DNA from: Lycium barbarum
Lineage: Eukaryota > Streptophyta > Magnoliopsida > Solanales > Solanaceae
Assembly (NCBI RefSeq): GCF_019175385.1
Contig: NC_083346.1
Coordinates: 90,836,333 to 90,900,332 of the forward strand
Reading direction: 5' to 3'
Length of the DNA stretch: 64,000 nt
Shown here: positions 1-11,900 of the stretch, piece by piece
Position numbering within the stretch: the stretch's first letter is position 1
Layout of the letters: each line of letters begins with the position of its first letter
Notes under the pieces: model-generated
What the model was told of the DNA's origin: nothing
Seen by the model: only the letters and a program-made list of their open reading frames with translations
The model's database searches: none
Position numbers and translations under genes: made by a program

Positions 1-2845
1 GAAAGCCTTTTCAGTGGGATGATAAGAGTCAAATATGACATGTTCCTTCACATTTTTGCACAACTCATAAGCCTCTGCCACTCCACAAATACCAAATCCT
101 CTGTATGGACCAAATCCGCAGCATGCTGACTTTGCTTCTGTGAAACCTTTACATAATAAAAAGAAGTATCATTATTATCTCCACCCTCTTTAATTTACCT
201 TAAACATAAGGTTGTAATTACAAAAGAGTTTAACTTCCATGCTATAAGTGTATAAATTTTTGGACCGGTCTAAAACATAATAGCCGGTAATGTATATATT
301 TTGTATATTACATATAAATATACATACAATATACATATAATATACATAATCAATGTATAGGTCATTGTATATTTTGGCCAGCGCCTGCAATTAATTTTGG
401 CCGACGGGCCAAAAGTTGGAAAAGGCCAAAATGCCTACGTCTTATCATTTTATTTGGAAGATAACTATATGTCACCATCCATAAATTGAGTACTAATTAG
501 TCCGGAAACATAAGATAGTGTACCTGCTATATCGGGTTAAAATTTTCTAATATGGTTAGAAATTTTAGATGGCCAGTGTACATAATATTAAATTCATTAT
601 CAAAAATATGTTGTGTTACGTGCTAAATTCTAAAGGAACGCACCATATGTTGAAGGGTTGTCAAAGAGTTCATTAAGAGCATCAAACATATTGAAATATG
701 AGTACTCGAACCCCCTTAATTGCTTCTTGAATTGTTTGAATTTTTGCAAAAGAGCTAAATTGTGCTTCTTTACTATGGAGTTGAGTTCATCCAAGCAATC
801 ACCATGATGACCTCCCTTAAGAAAAGCAAGACCCCTAAATCTTGGTAAACAGCCTAAGGGCAACAGATTTTGGATGCCAAATTTTCTCCCTCCTAACTTG
901 TATATTTCCTGGTTAAAAAAAAAAAAAAAAAAGAACAACACAGCAAATCATCTCTCTATAGACATGTTTAATTAAGGGTTAATACATAGTAACACCTTAA
1001 ACTTATCAGTAAATTTCATTTATGGCCCCTTGCAATTGAACACATAAACACATGATATAGTGTTCCTATTAGACACTTTGGTTCAAATTTCAAAAAAAAA
1101 CATTTGCGCTTGGTCTCATATGCTCATTACGTAGATAAGTTAACTACATAAAATATGTCATATCTTTTGACACACATCAGCGTCAATTGAGCGTAACATG
1201 CCTGCGGTTTTACAGGTTATATTGAGACAAATACGTATAGTTAAAGCAGATGACATATTTTAAATGGTTAACTTATTTACGTAATGAGCATTTGAGAACA
1301 CACATAAAAATGTATTTTAAAATTTGAACCGAAAGTGCCTAGTAGGAACACTTTATCATGTATCTAGGTGCTTAATTGAGCAAGCCGTAATTTGTGTATC
1401 TAAATGAAATTTACTGACAAATTTAAGCGGTTACTGATGTATTAAGCCTTTAATTAGTGTACAAAAAACCTTGTGTTTTGTTACCATAGTGACATTGACG
1501 AAGTTATCCATCACCATATTCATATATTCCTGCTCTGTTGTATAAGCTAAACAAGACATGTCGGAAGGCATATCTGGAATGTCGAAAAGACGCAGATAAT
1601 TGTTGTTGGCTACGCTGAACAAGTAAATTGCATTGGACAACAATGCCTCTGAATCTTTTTTCCCTAGTTGTGCTTTCAACTTTTCTGTCAAGAGTCTTAA
1701 AATTGCCAAATTGTGTGTTTAGGCTGATCACCTGTAAGTACAAAACAAGTTAGGTTTCATGTTATAAGTTATAACTAACAATATAAAAGGACATTTATAC
1801 CATAAGGTTAACTAATGTCTATGATAAACATTAATGGCTGATCCGATAAAAATTGTAACTAAAGTACCATAACAAATTGAGCTATCCGCGTAAACATTCT
1901 CTATTAGGAGTATTTTTTATATAGTTTTTAAATATTAAATTTTTATTACAAAAAAAAATTAAAATATTCATGTCCAAATTCATGGTCAAAATTAATAAGT
2001 TTGACTCTCGAAATTAGGTGTCACATAGATGAGACAGAGGAACTAATTTTAATTGGTGAGTGGTGATTGGAGTTAACAAGAGTAGTAAGCCAATGAAGAA
2101 ATAAAATTTATCTGCAATAAATTTTGAATATTGTTAGAAGTTCTGAAATTTGTGCTGTTTTAATATTTCCAATTGCATCAACTATACTTCCACCGTTTAA
2201 TTTGTTTGTCTTACTTTGACTTAACAAGAATTTCATAAAGTAAAAAAAAATTCAAATCTTATAATCTTAAACTAAAGGTATGTATCATGTACCAACCTTT
2301 TCACTGTAGGTTTCATCTAGACAACCAGCACCACCAGAGGCAAAGTTCACTCCGTAAAAGGAACGGTTGTGAAGAGCTTGGTAATATGATGGAATCATTG
2401 GCAAATTTGCAAATTTCGCTAATAGTGGGAAAAAGTTTATACTCGCATTATATAAAATTAAAATTAAAATTAAAATTAAATTGAAAAACAAAAACAGAAA
2501 ATCATAAAGCGATTGCAATAAAATTAGAGTGTCAAGGTACTGAGGGTGTGTTTGGTATAGAGGAAATTATTTTTCTAGCATTCTCATATCTGGTTAGTAA
2601 AAATTTCAAAAAGAATTTTTTTCTAAAACAAGTTCCTTAAAAATGAGGAAAGAACTTCTCTAGTGGAACTAGGGAAACAAAGTTCAGCAAGTGATATTCC
2701 GTACTAATTTTCTCATTTTCACCTACAATACACCCAGTGGCATAGCTACATAAACGAAAGGGTGGTAAGTTGAACACTCTTCATCGAAAAATTATACTAT
2801 ATATCTATATAAAAAAACTACATATACAAGTCAAATATTATTTTT

Positions 2846-2881
<36 letters not shown>

Positions 2882-3706
2882 CTTACTGACACCCTACCCC
2901 ACTCCCACCCCTCATAGCTCCCATCCCCACCACCCCCACACAGGGGCGGACCCACTAGCAAATTTTGGGTGCTCCAGCACCCATTGAACTCAGTCACGGA
3001 GTGTATAGCTGTATAGAAAATATAAAGGAAACAGATATAAATAGTTAATAGAGCACCCATGAAGTGATAAGTTTGATAGGTAATTTGATTAGGGGAGGGT
3101 GCTGGAGGCTTTGTTACTAAAGGGTCAAGAGTTCAAACCTCACTAGGAACTTTATTTTTTTTAAATGCTAGATTATTTTTTCTTCTCTATTATTATCAAG
3201 CACCCCCGAACTCAAAATTCTGGGTCCGCCACTGCCCCCACACCTTACCACACACCCTTTACTCCCATAGCATTTTGCCTAAATTATACTCCTATATGAA
3301 TGCTTTAGGACAATACTTTATGTTTACGTTCAAACACAACAATATAAGTAAGAAAATAATTTATCTTTAAGGAAAATATTTTTTCGTACCAAACACAACC
3401 CTTACCAACAAAATCAGGGATGAGGCGCCCGTCAGAAAATCTGCCAGTAGGATGCTCAAAATATGATTCTCCATATGGCTTGAAATTTGCTCGGTAAGCG
3501 TTGATACTCTCTAAGTAATTATTGTTTCCAGGATCAAACATGGAGTCTCCAAAGACAAAGAAATTAGTCGTGCGTTTGTTCTGCACATGCTGGTTGTCCA
3601 CATGATGGTTGTCAAAACAACCAATTGGGAAATTAAAGCAAGCTAGGAAAATTAAAATGCATAGGTGAAAGCCTAGATTTCTCATGGAAGGGGTAAGGTA
3701 GAGCAA
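1..3706 (-). CDS. GDSL esterase/lipase, five exons, 3' end off window, frameshifted in exon 3
   Basis: This is a secreted SGNH/GDSL-family serine esterase. Exons read from sequence on the minus strand: 3406-3706 (ATG at 3706 or, giving a cleaner signal peptide [17 protein letters not shown], at 3685), 2297-2418, 1485-1731, 644-908 and 1-146 (incomplete). All joins use GT-AG and keep family-like protein continuity, for example DFV+[10 protein letters not shown] and NPSTYG+[10 protein letters not shown]. Block I is [16 protein letters not shown] with the nucleophile Ser. Block II is NFASGGAG. Block V is DSYHP, with the acid and His. Block III reads ANNNYL instead of the usual GxND. Exon 3 starts in one frame ([12 protein letters not shown]) and continues in another ([19 protein letters not shown]). 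The fit is one extra base near 1699, so this allele looks broken unless that base is a sequence error. Substrate is unknown. Introns 1 and 3 carry MITEs. Confidence 0.85.
975..1449. mobile_element. Foldback MITE in GDSL intron 3
   Basis: This 475-bp element is close to one long palindrome. It starts AGGGTTAATACATAGTAAC and ends with the inverted match GTTACTGATGTATTAAGCCT, and the symmetry continues through most of its length (for example TAGTGTTCCTATTAG against CTAGTAGGAACACT). It is flanked by a perfect 7-bp target duplication TTAATTA (968-974 and 1450-1456). It has no coding capacity. The superfamily is not certain. Confidence 0.8.
2544..3401. mobile_element. Older MITE-like element in GDSL intron 1
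   Basis: The ends are inverted: GGGTGTGTTTGGTA at 2544-2557 and TACCAAACACAACCC at 3387-3401, with weaker symmetry further in. No clean target duplication is visible (TGA against TTA). It contains the hAT-type MITE at 2941-3234. Its right end lies within the splice donor region of exon 1. Confidence 0.5.
2941..3234. mobile_element. hAT-type MITE nested in GDSL intron 1
   Basis: This 294-bp element has terminal inverted repeats CAGGGGCGGACCCA and TGGGTCCGCCACTG, flanked by a perfect 8-bp duplication CCCCCACA (2933-2940 and 3235-3242). The 8-bp duplication and CAGNGGCGGA ends are typical of non-autonomous hAT elements. No coding capacity. Confidence 0.85.
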
Positions 3707-3762
3707 GATAAGATTTGAAAATTATCAGTTGTTCTAACTTCAGAATACACCAATGAATGGAA

Positions 3763-3770
3763 TTTTATAA
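3763..3770 (-). promoter_or_regulatory. Candidate TATA box of the GDSL gene
   Basis: The minus strand reads TATAAAAT about 57-78 bases upstream of the two possible ATGs, with an ATTGG (inverted CCAAT) motif nearby. The spacing would give a 5' UTR of roughly 30-50 nt. It is assigned by motif and position only. Confidence 0.45.
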
Positions 3771-4640
3771 TGCCACCTCGTTGACTTTCTTTTTTAGACT
3801 TTTTTATTTAAGGCATGTTTGATGGACAGGAAGTACTTTTCATGTTTCTGAAAAAAAGTAATTCTGATATATTTAACTATTATTTTTTAGCAAAAGGGGA
3901 AAGTGATTCCCTTACCATCTTACTTATGGAAACTGATTTCCCTTATTTATGGGCGGAGGTTATTTTCTTCCAATTATTTTAACTTTTACTTTTTTAAATA
4001 TTTCATCCAACTAAAATTTAGATATTATTACTAATTTTTAGAACTCAAATATTTAATTAAAACACTCTAATTTGATAATATTATTAATATTTAAGATATA
4101 TATGTTTGAAAAATATTTTTCACTCACCAATCAAGCATTAGAAATACTTTTCAAGAAAAATATTTTCATGAAAGATAAATTTTGTTACCTCAAAAGCACT
4201 CTCACTATAAATAAATGGGTAATTTGCGAAGATTAAAAGCACTCTCAAGACTTTTCACATTTGGAGCTACAAAATGTTTTGCTTGTGGCCCAGAACGTGA
4301 AATATAGTACACATAATGATTAAATGTAAGGTGGCCACAAGTTTTTGGGGAAAATTTAATTGTGCCCCACCTGATTTTAATAAAGCTCTAATAAAGGAGC
4401 ATGCCTTATGTGGATAAATCAAGAATATAACAAAAATCTTCCAGCTCACAATCTTATGACATGCCAAGATATCTTCCCCTTTGTGATATGACATTTATTT
4501 AATAGGAATGATAACTACTTCAAGACAGGAGGACAGAGACACCTTACCAAAATGATTGTCTTATCAAAGGCTCAAAGCTATCGAGTGTTACCTTTTGACC
4601 AATTGCAAAAAGAGAGAGGCAATTAAGCAAATTTGTTAAA
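3771..4640. other. AT-rich intergenic stretch without recognised genes
   Basis: There is no supported gene. A weak inverted match (GCATGTTTGATGG near 3813 against CCAATCAAGCA near 4127) may mark another decayed MITE. The part after about 4267 may be the upstream end of the LINE remnant that follows. Confidence 0.4.
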
Positions 4641-5206
4641 ATGGAACTGCCAGACAAGCTCGGATATAAACTCAGTATTGATGGGGCTTGCATAAACAAC
4701 CAGAAAAAAGGAGTAGTAATTAGAGACGATAATGGAAAACGTGTTGTAGGGTTCAACAAAAGAATCCCCTATGCTACAACTGTTCAAACAAAAATTATGG
4801 TACTAAAGATTGACCTAGAAATTGCACTAGAAAAAAGCGTGTCACCAGCCACTACAAATCGTAAAGGATTGTAAAGAGGTTATTAATATGCTAACTGGTG
4901 CTAATGATCTTAAACTCCAATCTTACTGATGATTGCATGTGGTTGATTACTAGAATGTCTGAAAATAAAGCACATCTTTAGAGAAGGGACCGAATTTGCA
5001 GATAGACTAACAAAATATGGAAGTAATCTTAATGTTTTTAAAAGCTAATGTTTTACATGTACCCTGTACTTTTGTTATGTTTGCTTTTGAAAATGATTGT
5101 TTAGGTACAATATTGTATCCTAGGCAAGTTAATCTCTGTACTATAAACGTTCTAGTATAGATAAATTTTTTTAGTCTTTTCAACCCAAAAAAAAAAAAAA
5201 AAAAAA
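4641..5206 (+). pseudogene. 3' remnant of an L1-type LINE: RNase H domain and poly(A)
   Basis: The frame from 4641 encodes the start of a plant LINE-type RNase H (RVT_3) domain: YKLSIDGACINNQKKG with the first catalytic Asp, then VVIRDDNGKRVVGF and YATTVQTK. The frame stops at 4874. Further matches in other frames (for example HIFREGTEFADRLTKYG near 4972-5024) show frameshifts. A short untranslated tail and an A20 tract (5187-5206) follow. It is dead and 5'-truncated. It differs in 3' end sequence from LINEs A-C. Confidence 0.6.
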
Positions 5207-5224
5207 CAGGTGGGGCTAAACTAA

Positions 5225-5237
5225 CTAATAGATGGGG
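5225..5237 (+). repeat. Shared target-site copy 1
   Basis: CTAATAGATGGGG immediately before the SINE. It lies 18 bases after the poly(A) of the RNase H LINE remnant, separated from it by CAGGTGGGGCTAAACTAA. Confidence 0.8.
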
Positions 5238-5238
5238 G

Positions 5239-5371
5239 ATAAGTGAGGGATGGCTCAGTGGTTAAGCACCTTCACCCACGATCGGTAGGTCCTGGGTTCG
5301 AGTCACACTGGAGGGGAAGTGTGGAAACACTATAAATCCTCCTAAAAATGGGAGGGGGAAAAAAAAAAAAA
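5239..5371 (+). mobile_element. tRNA-derived SINE
   Basis: This short 133-bp element has pol III promoter boxes: box A TGGCTCAGTGGT (5251-5262) and box B GGTTCGAGTCA (5295-5305) at tRNA-like spacing, then a short body and an A13 tail. It is flanked by copies of CTAATAGATGGGG. The family is not identified. It is not a tRNA gene: the 3' half of a cloverleaf and an anticodon arm are not credible. Confidence 0.75.
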
Positions 5372-5384
5372 CTAATAGATGGGG
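5372..5384 (+). repeat. Shared target-site copy 2
   Basis: CTAATAGATGGGG after the SINE poly(A) and directly before the partial eS1 copy. Confidence 0.8.
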
Positions 5385-5484
5385 GGTCGAGCTGACTATA
5401 CTCTTGTCTTTCTCTCTTTTAGAAGCTCGACCATGGCCGTTGGTAAGAACAAGCGAATTTCCAAAGGCTAAAAAAAAAAAAAAA
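5385..5484 (+). pseudogene. Partial 5' copy of eS1 (S3a) cDNA ending in an A tract
   Basis: It holds the same 5' leader and first 13 codons as the pseudogene that follows (ATG at 5433, [12 protein letters not shown]). It breaks off after AAAGGC into TAAAAAAAAAAAAAA. The next bases, CAGGTGGGGCTAAACC, repeat those at 5207-5222. This looks like a tandem duplication of the insertion junction or an abortive retrocopy. Confidence 0.7.
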
Positions 5485-5503
5485 CAGGTGGGGCTAAACC
5501 TAA

Positions 5504-5518
5504 CTAATAGATGTGGGG
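5504..5518 (+). repeat. Shared target-site copy 3
   Basis: CTAATAGATGTGGGG, one extra T relative to the other copies, directly before the full eS1 retrocopy. Confidence 0.75.
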
Positions 5519-6579
5519 TCGAGCTGACTATACTCTTGTTTTTCTCTCTTTTAGAAGCTCGACCATGGCCGTTGGTAAGAACAAGCGAATTTCCAAAGGC
5601 AAGAAGGGAGGAAAGAAGAAAGCAGCTGATTCATATGCTAAAAAGGATTGGTATGATGTCAAGGCTCCATCAATATTTGGTGTCCGCAACATTGGCAAGA
5701 CCTTTGTTACCCGTACACAGGGTACTAATATTGCTTCAGAAGGCCTGAAGCATCGTGTGTTCAAAGTGTCATTGGCTGATCTTCAGAATGACGAAGACCA
5801 CTCCTTCAGGATGATTCGTCTGAGAGCTGAAGATGTTCAAGAAAGAAATGTCCTGACAAACTTTTATGGTATGGACTTCACCACAGATAAGTTGAGGTCA
5901 CTTGTAAAGAAATAGCAATCATTGATTGAGGCTCATGTTGATGTTAAGACAACTGATGCCTACACCTTGAGAATGTTCTGCATTGGCTTCACCAAAAAGT
6001 GTCCTAACCAACAAAAAAGAACCTGCTACGCACAGTCAAGCCAGATTCGTCGCAAGATGTGTGAGATCATGGTTAACCAGGCACAATAATGTGATTTGAA
6101 AGACTTGGTCCTGAAGTTCATTCCTGAATCAATCGACAAAGAGATTGAGAAGGCAACTTCAAGCATCTACCCATTGCAGAATGTGTTCATTCGCAAGGTC
6201 AAGATCTTGAAGGCTCCTAAGTTTGACCTTGGCAAGTTGATGGAGGTTCATGGTGATTACTCAGAAGATGTCGGTGTGAAGGTGGATAGACCGGCAGAGG
6301 AAGTTGCAACCGAGCCAACTGAAGTAGTTGGAGCTTAAATATGTTATGATTTTCACAATCTGTATAATGAACTTGCTTGGCTTAATTTCCTCCTCCCCAC
6401 CCCCCCAACCCCATTAAATGAGTCAGTAGGTTATGTTCATGTACTTCTTATTTTGTTTCTTGAGAGTTTAGGAACAGATTAAGAAGTAATTTTATACTAC
6501 ATTATGATGTTTCTCAGTCATTTAGATGTGTTTACCATTTTCTCAGTAAATGGCATTGCAATTCTGGCAAAAAAAAAAA
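5519..6579 (+). pseudogene. Processed pseudogene of 40S ribosomal protein eS1 (S3a)
   Basis: An intronless copy of a eukaryotic 40S ribosomal protein eS1/S3a mRNA: leader, ATG at 5565, reading frame to TAA at 6336-6338 (about 257 codons, close to the plant family length), 3' UTR and A11 tail (6569-6579). The protein is clearly recognisable: [79 protein letters not shown]. Two in-frame stops (5913-5915 TAG and 6087-6089 TAA) break it. No introns, a poly(A) tail and flanking CTAATAGATGGGG copies mark LINE-mediated retrotransposition of a host mRNA. No product is expected. Confidence 0.9.
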
Positions 6580-6592
6580 CTAATAGATGGGG
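6580..6592 (+). repeat. Shared target-site copy 4
   Basis: CTAATAGATGGGG between the eS1 poly(A) and the 5' end of LINE A. Confidence 0.85.
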
Positions 6593-6678
6593 AAACCTTA
6601 AACCCTAAACCGGCCCGAGAGCTTCTCTCTCTAGGCGAATTGGCGACTTAGAGAGAGAGTACAACTTTCAGGCCATTC

Positions 6679-8960
6679 ATGGCCTCTCCGGCCACCATGC
6701 AGCCTCCACAAGAGGCTGCACAACCTACATTGCCACAAACAAACCCCATGCAACCCTTAGACTATGCTACAATATTGAAAGCCTCAACTTTGAATGCTAC
6801 TGATGCAACACAGTCGACTGCCACGACTGTTTTACCTATTCCTATGAAGCCTATTGTGTATCACCATGGTGAACCGACAATACAATATACAATGGAAGAA
6901 ATAGATAGGATGATAATCCACGAGAAACTACAATGTGCAGTAGTGGGGAAGTTTAGCTATGGACTGCCAGATTTGCATGCACTACGTATGTTGATACCTA
7001 AACAATGTGAACTAAAGAGTACTGCTACCATTGGACTCTTATGCAATAGGCATGTACTGATTAGATGTGAATTATTTGAAGATTATGTCACTTTATTGTC
7101 CAAACCAGCATTCTGGATCAAGAAGAGTGGAGGGTTTTATCCCATGAGGACACTTAAGTGGGATCCTTGGTTTAATCCTGAGAAGGAGACTTCTATTTCC
7201 ATTGCTTGGCTTTCGTTTCCTACACTAGCACCAAACTACTTTGGTCAGTCGCAATTGTTTTCAATGGCCTCAGCAGTAGGCAAGCCATTGACCTTGGATG
7301 TGGCAACCAAAAATAAAACAAGGCCAAGCTGTGCTCGTGTGAAAGTTGAGGTGGATTTGTTGGCTGAGCATCCTAAAAGAGTGCAACTACAGGTTGTGGA
7401 TAGCAAAACTGGAGAAATTAAGTCAAGGTGGTTGAAAATTCAATATGACTTCTTGCCTAAATATTGTAAGGAATGCTGTTTACAAGGCCATGATAAAGAA
7501 GGATGTTGGAGCTGCATCCTGATCTGCCACAAGATAAGGAGAGTGAGGAGGAGGTTAATGGTGATAAGGGGAAGCATGCTGCAGTCCCTAGCAATGGTAA
7601 GGAAGCAAACAAAATAGTAAACAAGGCAAAACAGTTTAACAGTAAGCAGGAAATTCATGCAAACAATAGAAATCCTAGACAAGTGATTAAAGTGTTGAAG
7701 AGTGGCAAGGTAGTTGGTGATGTGCATAATTTTCATAAATGGAAGACTCAAAGAGGAAAGAAGCAGGTGCGGGATGGAAACAGTACTCAAAAGCAGGTTG
7801 CTTTGACAGCAGGAAAAGAAAATGAAGATATTACTAAACAAGCAGAACAACAGAAATCTGATGCTGTTTAAATAAATAACTAGTTCGCAGCATTAGAAAA
7901 TGATAATGGTATACAATAAGGTATGGTGATGGTTTTGGATGAGGTTCCAACACAACACCAGAATACTGAGGTGTGGAATGCAGTAGATGCTCAGAAACAG
8001 TTGGTTGTGGCACCTGTTCATGTTCATAAAGGAGGTGCAGATGGTCTTCATAAGGCTGAGAAGCCCTTGAATGTCCATGCAGCTGTATATACTCCTGGTA
8101 AGAAGCAATCTTCACCCCTCAAGACTAAAGAGTAGGTGGAAACAGTTTTTAAACCAGGAGTGGAGAAGGTTACTACTAACCAGGTCTGCCATGATATTCC
8201 TTCGACTACTTTTGCTGAGGATAGAGGCACTAGTAGTGAAAGGAGATTGTGGAGTGAGCATATTGAGGAAGATGGGGAAGAAGGTGAAATTGTGGGAGGA
8301 AAAATAGCTGATGCTACTCACTCTATGGACTCTATTTCATCTTCCCAAGAAATCAACATTATGTTTGACAAGGTGGATGATGGCATGGAGGAAGATAATG
8401 GCATTGTGCAGACTTCAGCAATTCAGCTAAAGAATGATGTTCAGGCTCAATTGAAAGAGGATGCTAAGGTTCTAGATCCAAAACAAGGTTCAAACAAGGA
8501 ACAGCAACTCAAGAATACTGAAGTAGTGCATGAAGCTAGGAGTAGTGCAAAGAAGCAGGTATATGCCTCTAATCAGTTCATTGATGGTGAAAAGGAGAAT
8601 GCTGAAGTGATTAGTAGAATAGACAAGGATAATACAGGTGGAAATCAGCAGAATCAAAACTGTACAAACCTACAATTATCAGGAGGGGCCCTTATTTCCA
8701 AGTTTCGTTAGCAGGATCAAATTGCCAAGGTGGTTAATGGAAACTTGCAAGTGGCAATAGGGGATGAGCCAAAAATAGACTTGGATGAGGAGTCAACTTC
8801 ACAGAACTTTATGAATGCTGCAAGGGAGGGAGATTTGTCTCCCAAGCAGGTAGAGAAGGTTATTGGCAAAGGAAGGAGAAAACCAGTCAAAGAAAATCAG
8901 GCATCTCAGACCATTGGGGTGCACACAAGGAGAACTGCATCTAAATCCCAACTTCAGTGA
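6679..8960 (+). pseudogene. LINE A ORF1, DUF4283/CCHC nucleic-acid-binding protein
   Basis: ORF1 of plant L1 LINEs encodes an RNA-binding protein that coats the element RNA. From the ATG at 6679 (MASPATMQPP) there is a Pro/Gln/Thr-rich leader, a DUF4283 region (about residues 70-225, with [31 protein letters not shown]) and a zinc knuckle [14 protein letters not shown]. The frame shifts near 7510 by a one-base deletion relative to LINE C. It continues through a long low-complexity, Lys/Gln/Glu-rich tail with stops near 7869, 8133 and 8709. It ends with a motif shared by all three LINEs (DLDEESTSQNFMNAARE). The stop TGA at 8958-8960 overlaps the ORF2 ATG by one base. Confidence 0.88.
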
Positions 8961-11900
8961 TGAAAGCACTAATTTGGAATATAAGATCAGTAAACACTAA
9001 AAAAGCTTTCAAAAGGGTTTTAACAATGCATACAAAATATAAGTTCTTTCTTATAGGCTTGATGGAACCATTTCAACAGACTTATAAATTAGAATCTTAT
9101 AGGAGAAGGCTTGGAATTAAGACTGCTCTGAGCAATGTATCTGGAAAAATATGGGTTTTCATTGATGAGGAGTATGAAGTCACAGTGTTAATGGACACTG
9201 ATCAGCAGTTAACTTTGAAATTATTCAATTGGGATACTGATCTTGATATGATAGTCACTTTAGTTTATGCTAAGTGTGACAGAATTGATAGAATTGAATT
9301 GTGGGATTCCATGTATAATCTTGCATCAGACATGACTCTTCCTTGGCTTGTTGGTGGAGATTTCAATGTCATTGTGGATGAGGAGGAGAAATATGGTGGC
9401 TTACCTGTCACTTTAAATGAAGTAGAGGACTTTAGACACTGTATTCAGACCTGTAATCTTAGTGACTTAGGTTATAAAGGAAGCATCTTCACTTGGTGGA
9501 ATGGAAGGGCTGCAGATGAATGTGTGTTCAAGAGGTTAGATAGATGCCTGGGAAATTTTGAATTGCAACAGCAATTTCCAGGCTTGGAAGTTAGTCACTT
9601 AATCAAGCTGGGGTCTGATCACTCTCCACTTCTGGTACAATGTAAATAGGAGGTTCAGCAATTTAAGAAATCCTTTAAGTTCTTAAATTTCTGGACAAAG
9701 CATGCAAAGTTTCTATAGGTTGTGAAGGATAATTGGCAGACAGATGTGGTGGCCAATTCTTTCATGACATTTAATGTTAAACTGAAGAAGTTGAAGAAGG
9801 TGTTGTCTCAGTGGAGTAAAACAACATTTGGTGATTTTTTCCAGACTATCACTAATCTTGAAGAAGTCATCAAAACTCATGAGGCACTGTTTGAGGCAGA
9901 TCCTTCTAATGCTAATAGGGAGAAACTTCAAAAAGTACAAGCTGACATGACAAGAGCATTGCATATAGAGGAGGAATATTGGAAACAGAAATCTGGCATG
10001 ACCTGGTTCCAAGAAGGAGATAAAAATTCTAATTTTTTTTTCATGCACATGTTAAAGGAAGGAGGAAAATGCTGCAGTTGAAAATAATACAGAATTCTCA
10101 GGGTCAATGGCTTGAGACTGAATATGAAATTGCCGAGGAGGCTGTTAGGTTCTACCAAGCTCAATTCCATGAAACAGTAGTTCCTACTCAGTTTGACATT
10201 TTGAAGCATGTACCTAGCATGGTCACAGATGAACAAAATGAAGAGTTGACTGCTGATCCTACCATGGAAGAAGTCAAGCATGTAGTTTTTGGTTTGAATA
10301 ATGCAAGTGCTGGAGGGCCTGATGGTTTTATAGGCATGTTCTTTCAAGCATGCTGGGACATTATTGGAGGGGATATATTCAGCATGGTGTGGGATTTTTT
10401 CAGAGGACATGAACTTCCAAGGTACATAACTCACACAAATCTGGTACTGTTGCCTAAGAAACAGGATGTGCAGACCTTTGGTGACATGAGACCAATAAGT
10501 TTGAGAAACTTTGTTAATAAGATTTTCTCTAGAGTTATACATGAATGGATGGTTCACCTACTACCAGACTTGATTTCCCAGAACCAAGCAGGATTTGTGA
10601 GGGGTAGGAGTATATTAGAGAATATCTTGTTGACACAGGAGATTATTACTGATATCAGACTCAGAACCAAGAAAAGGAATCAGGTTGTGCCTAATGTAGT
10701 ATTGAAACTTGACATGACAAAAGCCTATGATAGGTTGTCATGGATATTTCTCACAAATGTGATGAGGAAAATGGGATTTTGTGAGATGTTCATCAGTTTC
10801 ATATATGAACTAGTTGGGAATAACTGGTATTCTGTGCTTATCAATGGCCAACCACATGGTTTCTTTCATTCAACTAGAGGTGTTAAGCAGGGTGATCCAT
10901 TGTCTCCTACACTATTCATCATAGCTGCTGAAGTACTGTCAAGGGCCTTAAATTCATTGCATAATAACTTGTGGTTTACTGGTGTTGGTTTGCCTAAGTG
11001 GAGTCCAAAAATCAATCATCTTGCCTATGCAGATGATACCATCATTTTCTCATCATCATGTGAGATTTCACTTGGCTTGATCATGAAGGTATTGTCTGAT
11101 TATGAAGCAGCTTCAGGACAGTTGATCAACAAAGCAAAGAGTTCTGTGTACTTACATGATAGGGTGGAAGACGAGGTATTTCAAAAGGTGGAAAGGGTAA
11201 CTGGTATTTCTAGGAAGAAGTTTCCTCTGATGTACCTTGGCGGCCCTATATATTACAGCAAGAGCAAGATGGCATTCTACTTAGAATTGCTTGCAAAGGT
11301 AAGAAACAGGCTGTAGAGTTGGAAAGGAAAACTTTTGTCCTTTGGAGGAATGGCAGTACTCCTACAGCATGTTCTGCAGGCAATGCCTATGCACCTGTTG
11401 GCAGCTGTTGATCCTCCATCATTTGTTATAGACAAGTTGCACAAGATCTTTGCTCAGTTTTACTGGAGTAACAATATAAGAGAGAGTGGCAGGCATTGGG
11501 CAAAATGGAAAAAGGTCTGTCTGCCTGTGCAGGAGGGAGGTTTGGGATTTAGATCACTTGCAGACATGTCAATGGCCTTGTTTGCTAAGTTATGGTGGAA
11601 TTTCAGGACTAAACCATCCTTATGGAGTGCTTTCATGAGCAACAAATATTTAAAAAAGAATATTCCAATTCTAGTCCCTTGGAAAGAAGGATCTCATATA
11701 TGGAGGAAAATGTTGCAGGCTAGGGACCTGATGGATCATCAAATTTGGTGGCAGCTGAGAATGGGTTTTTCATTATTCTGGTTTGATAACTGGTCTGGTC
11801 TAGGCTCATTATACTTCATTTTCCTCCTGAATTTCAGTGTAATGAAGCCATTGAGAATGTCTCTGATGTAGTTACTGATGGTAGGTGGCATGTGCCTGCC

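Noticed and set aside
5251..5305. tRNA gene on the plus strand
   Set aside because: Only the A and B boxes are tRNA-like. The sequence continues into a SINE body with an A tail and target duplications, and no acceptor stem or anticodon arm forms.
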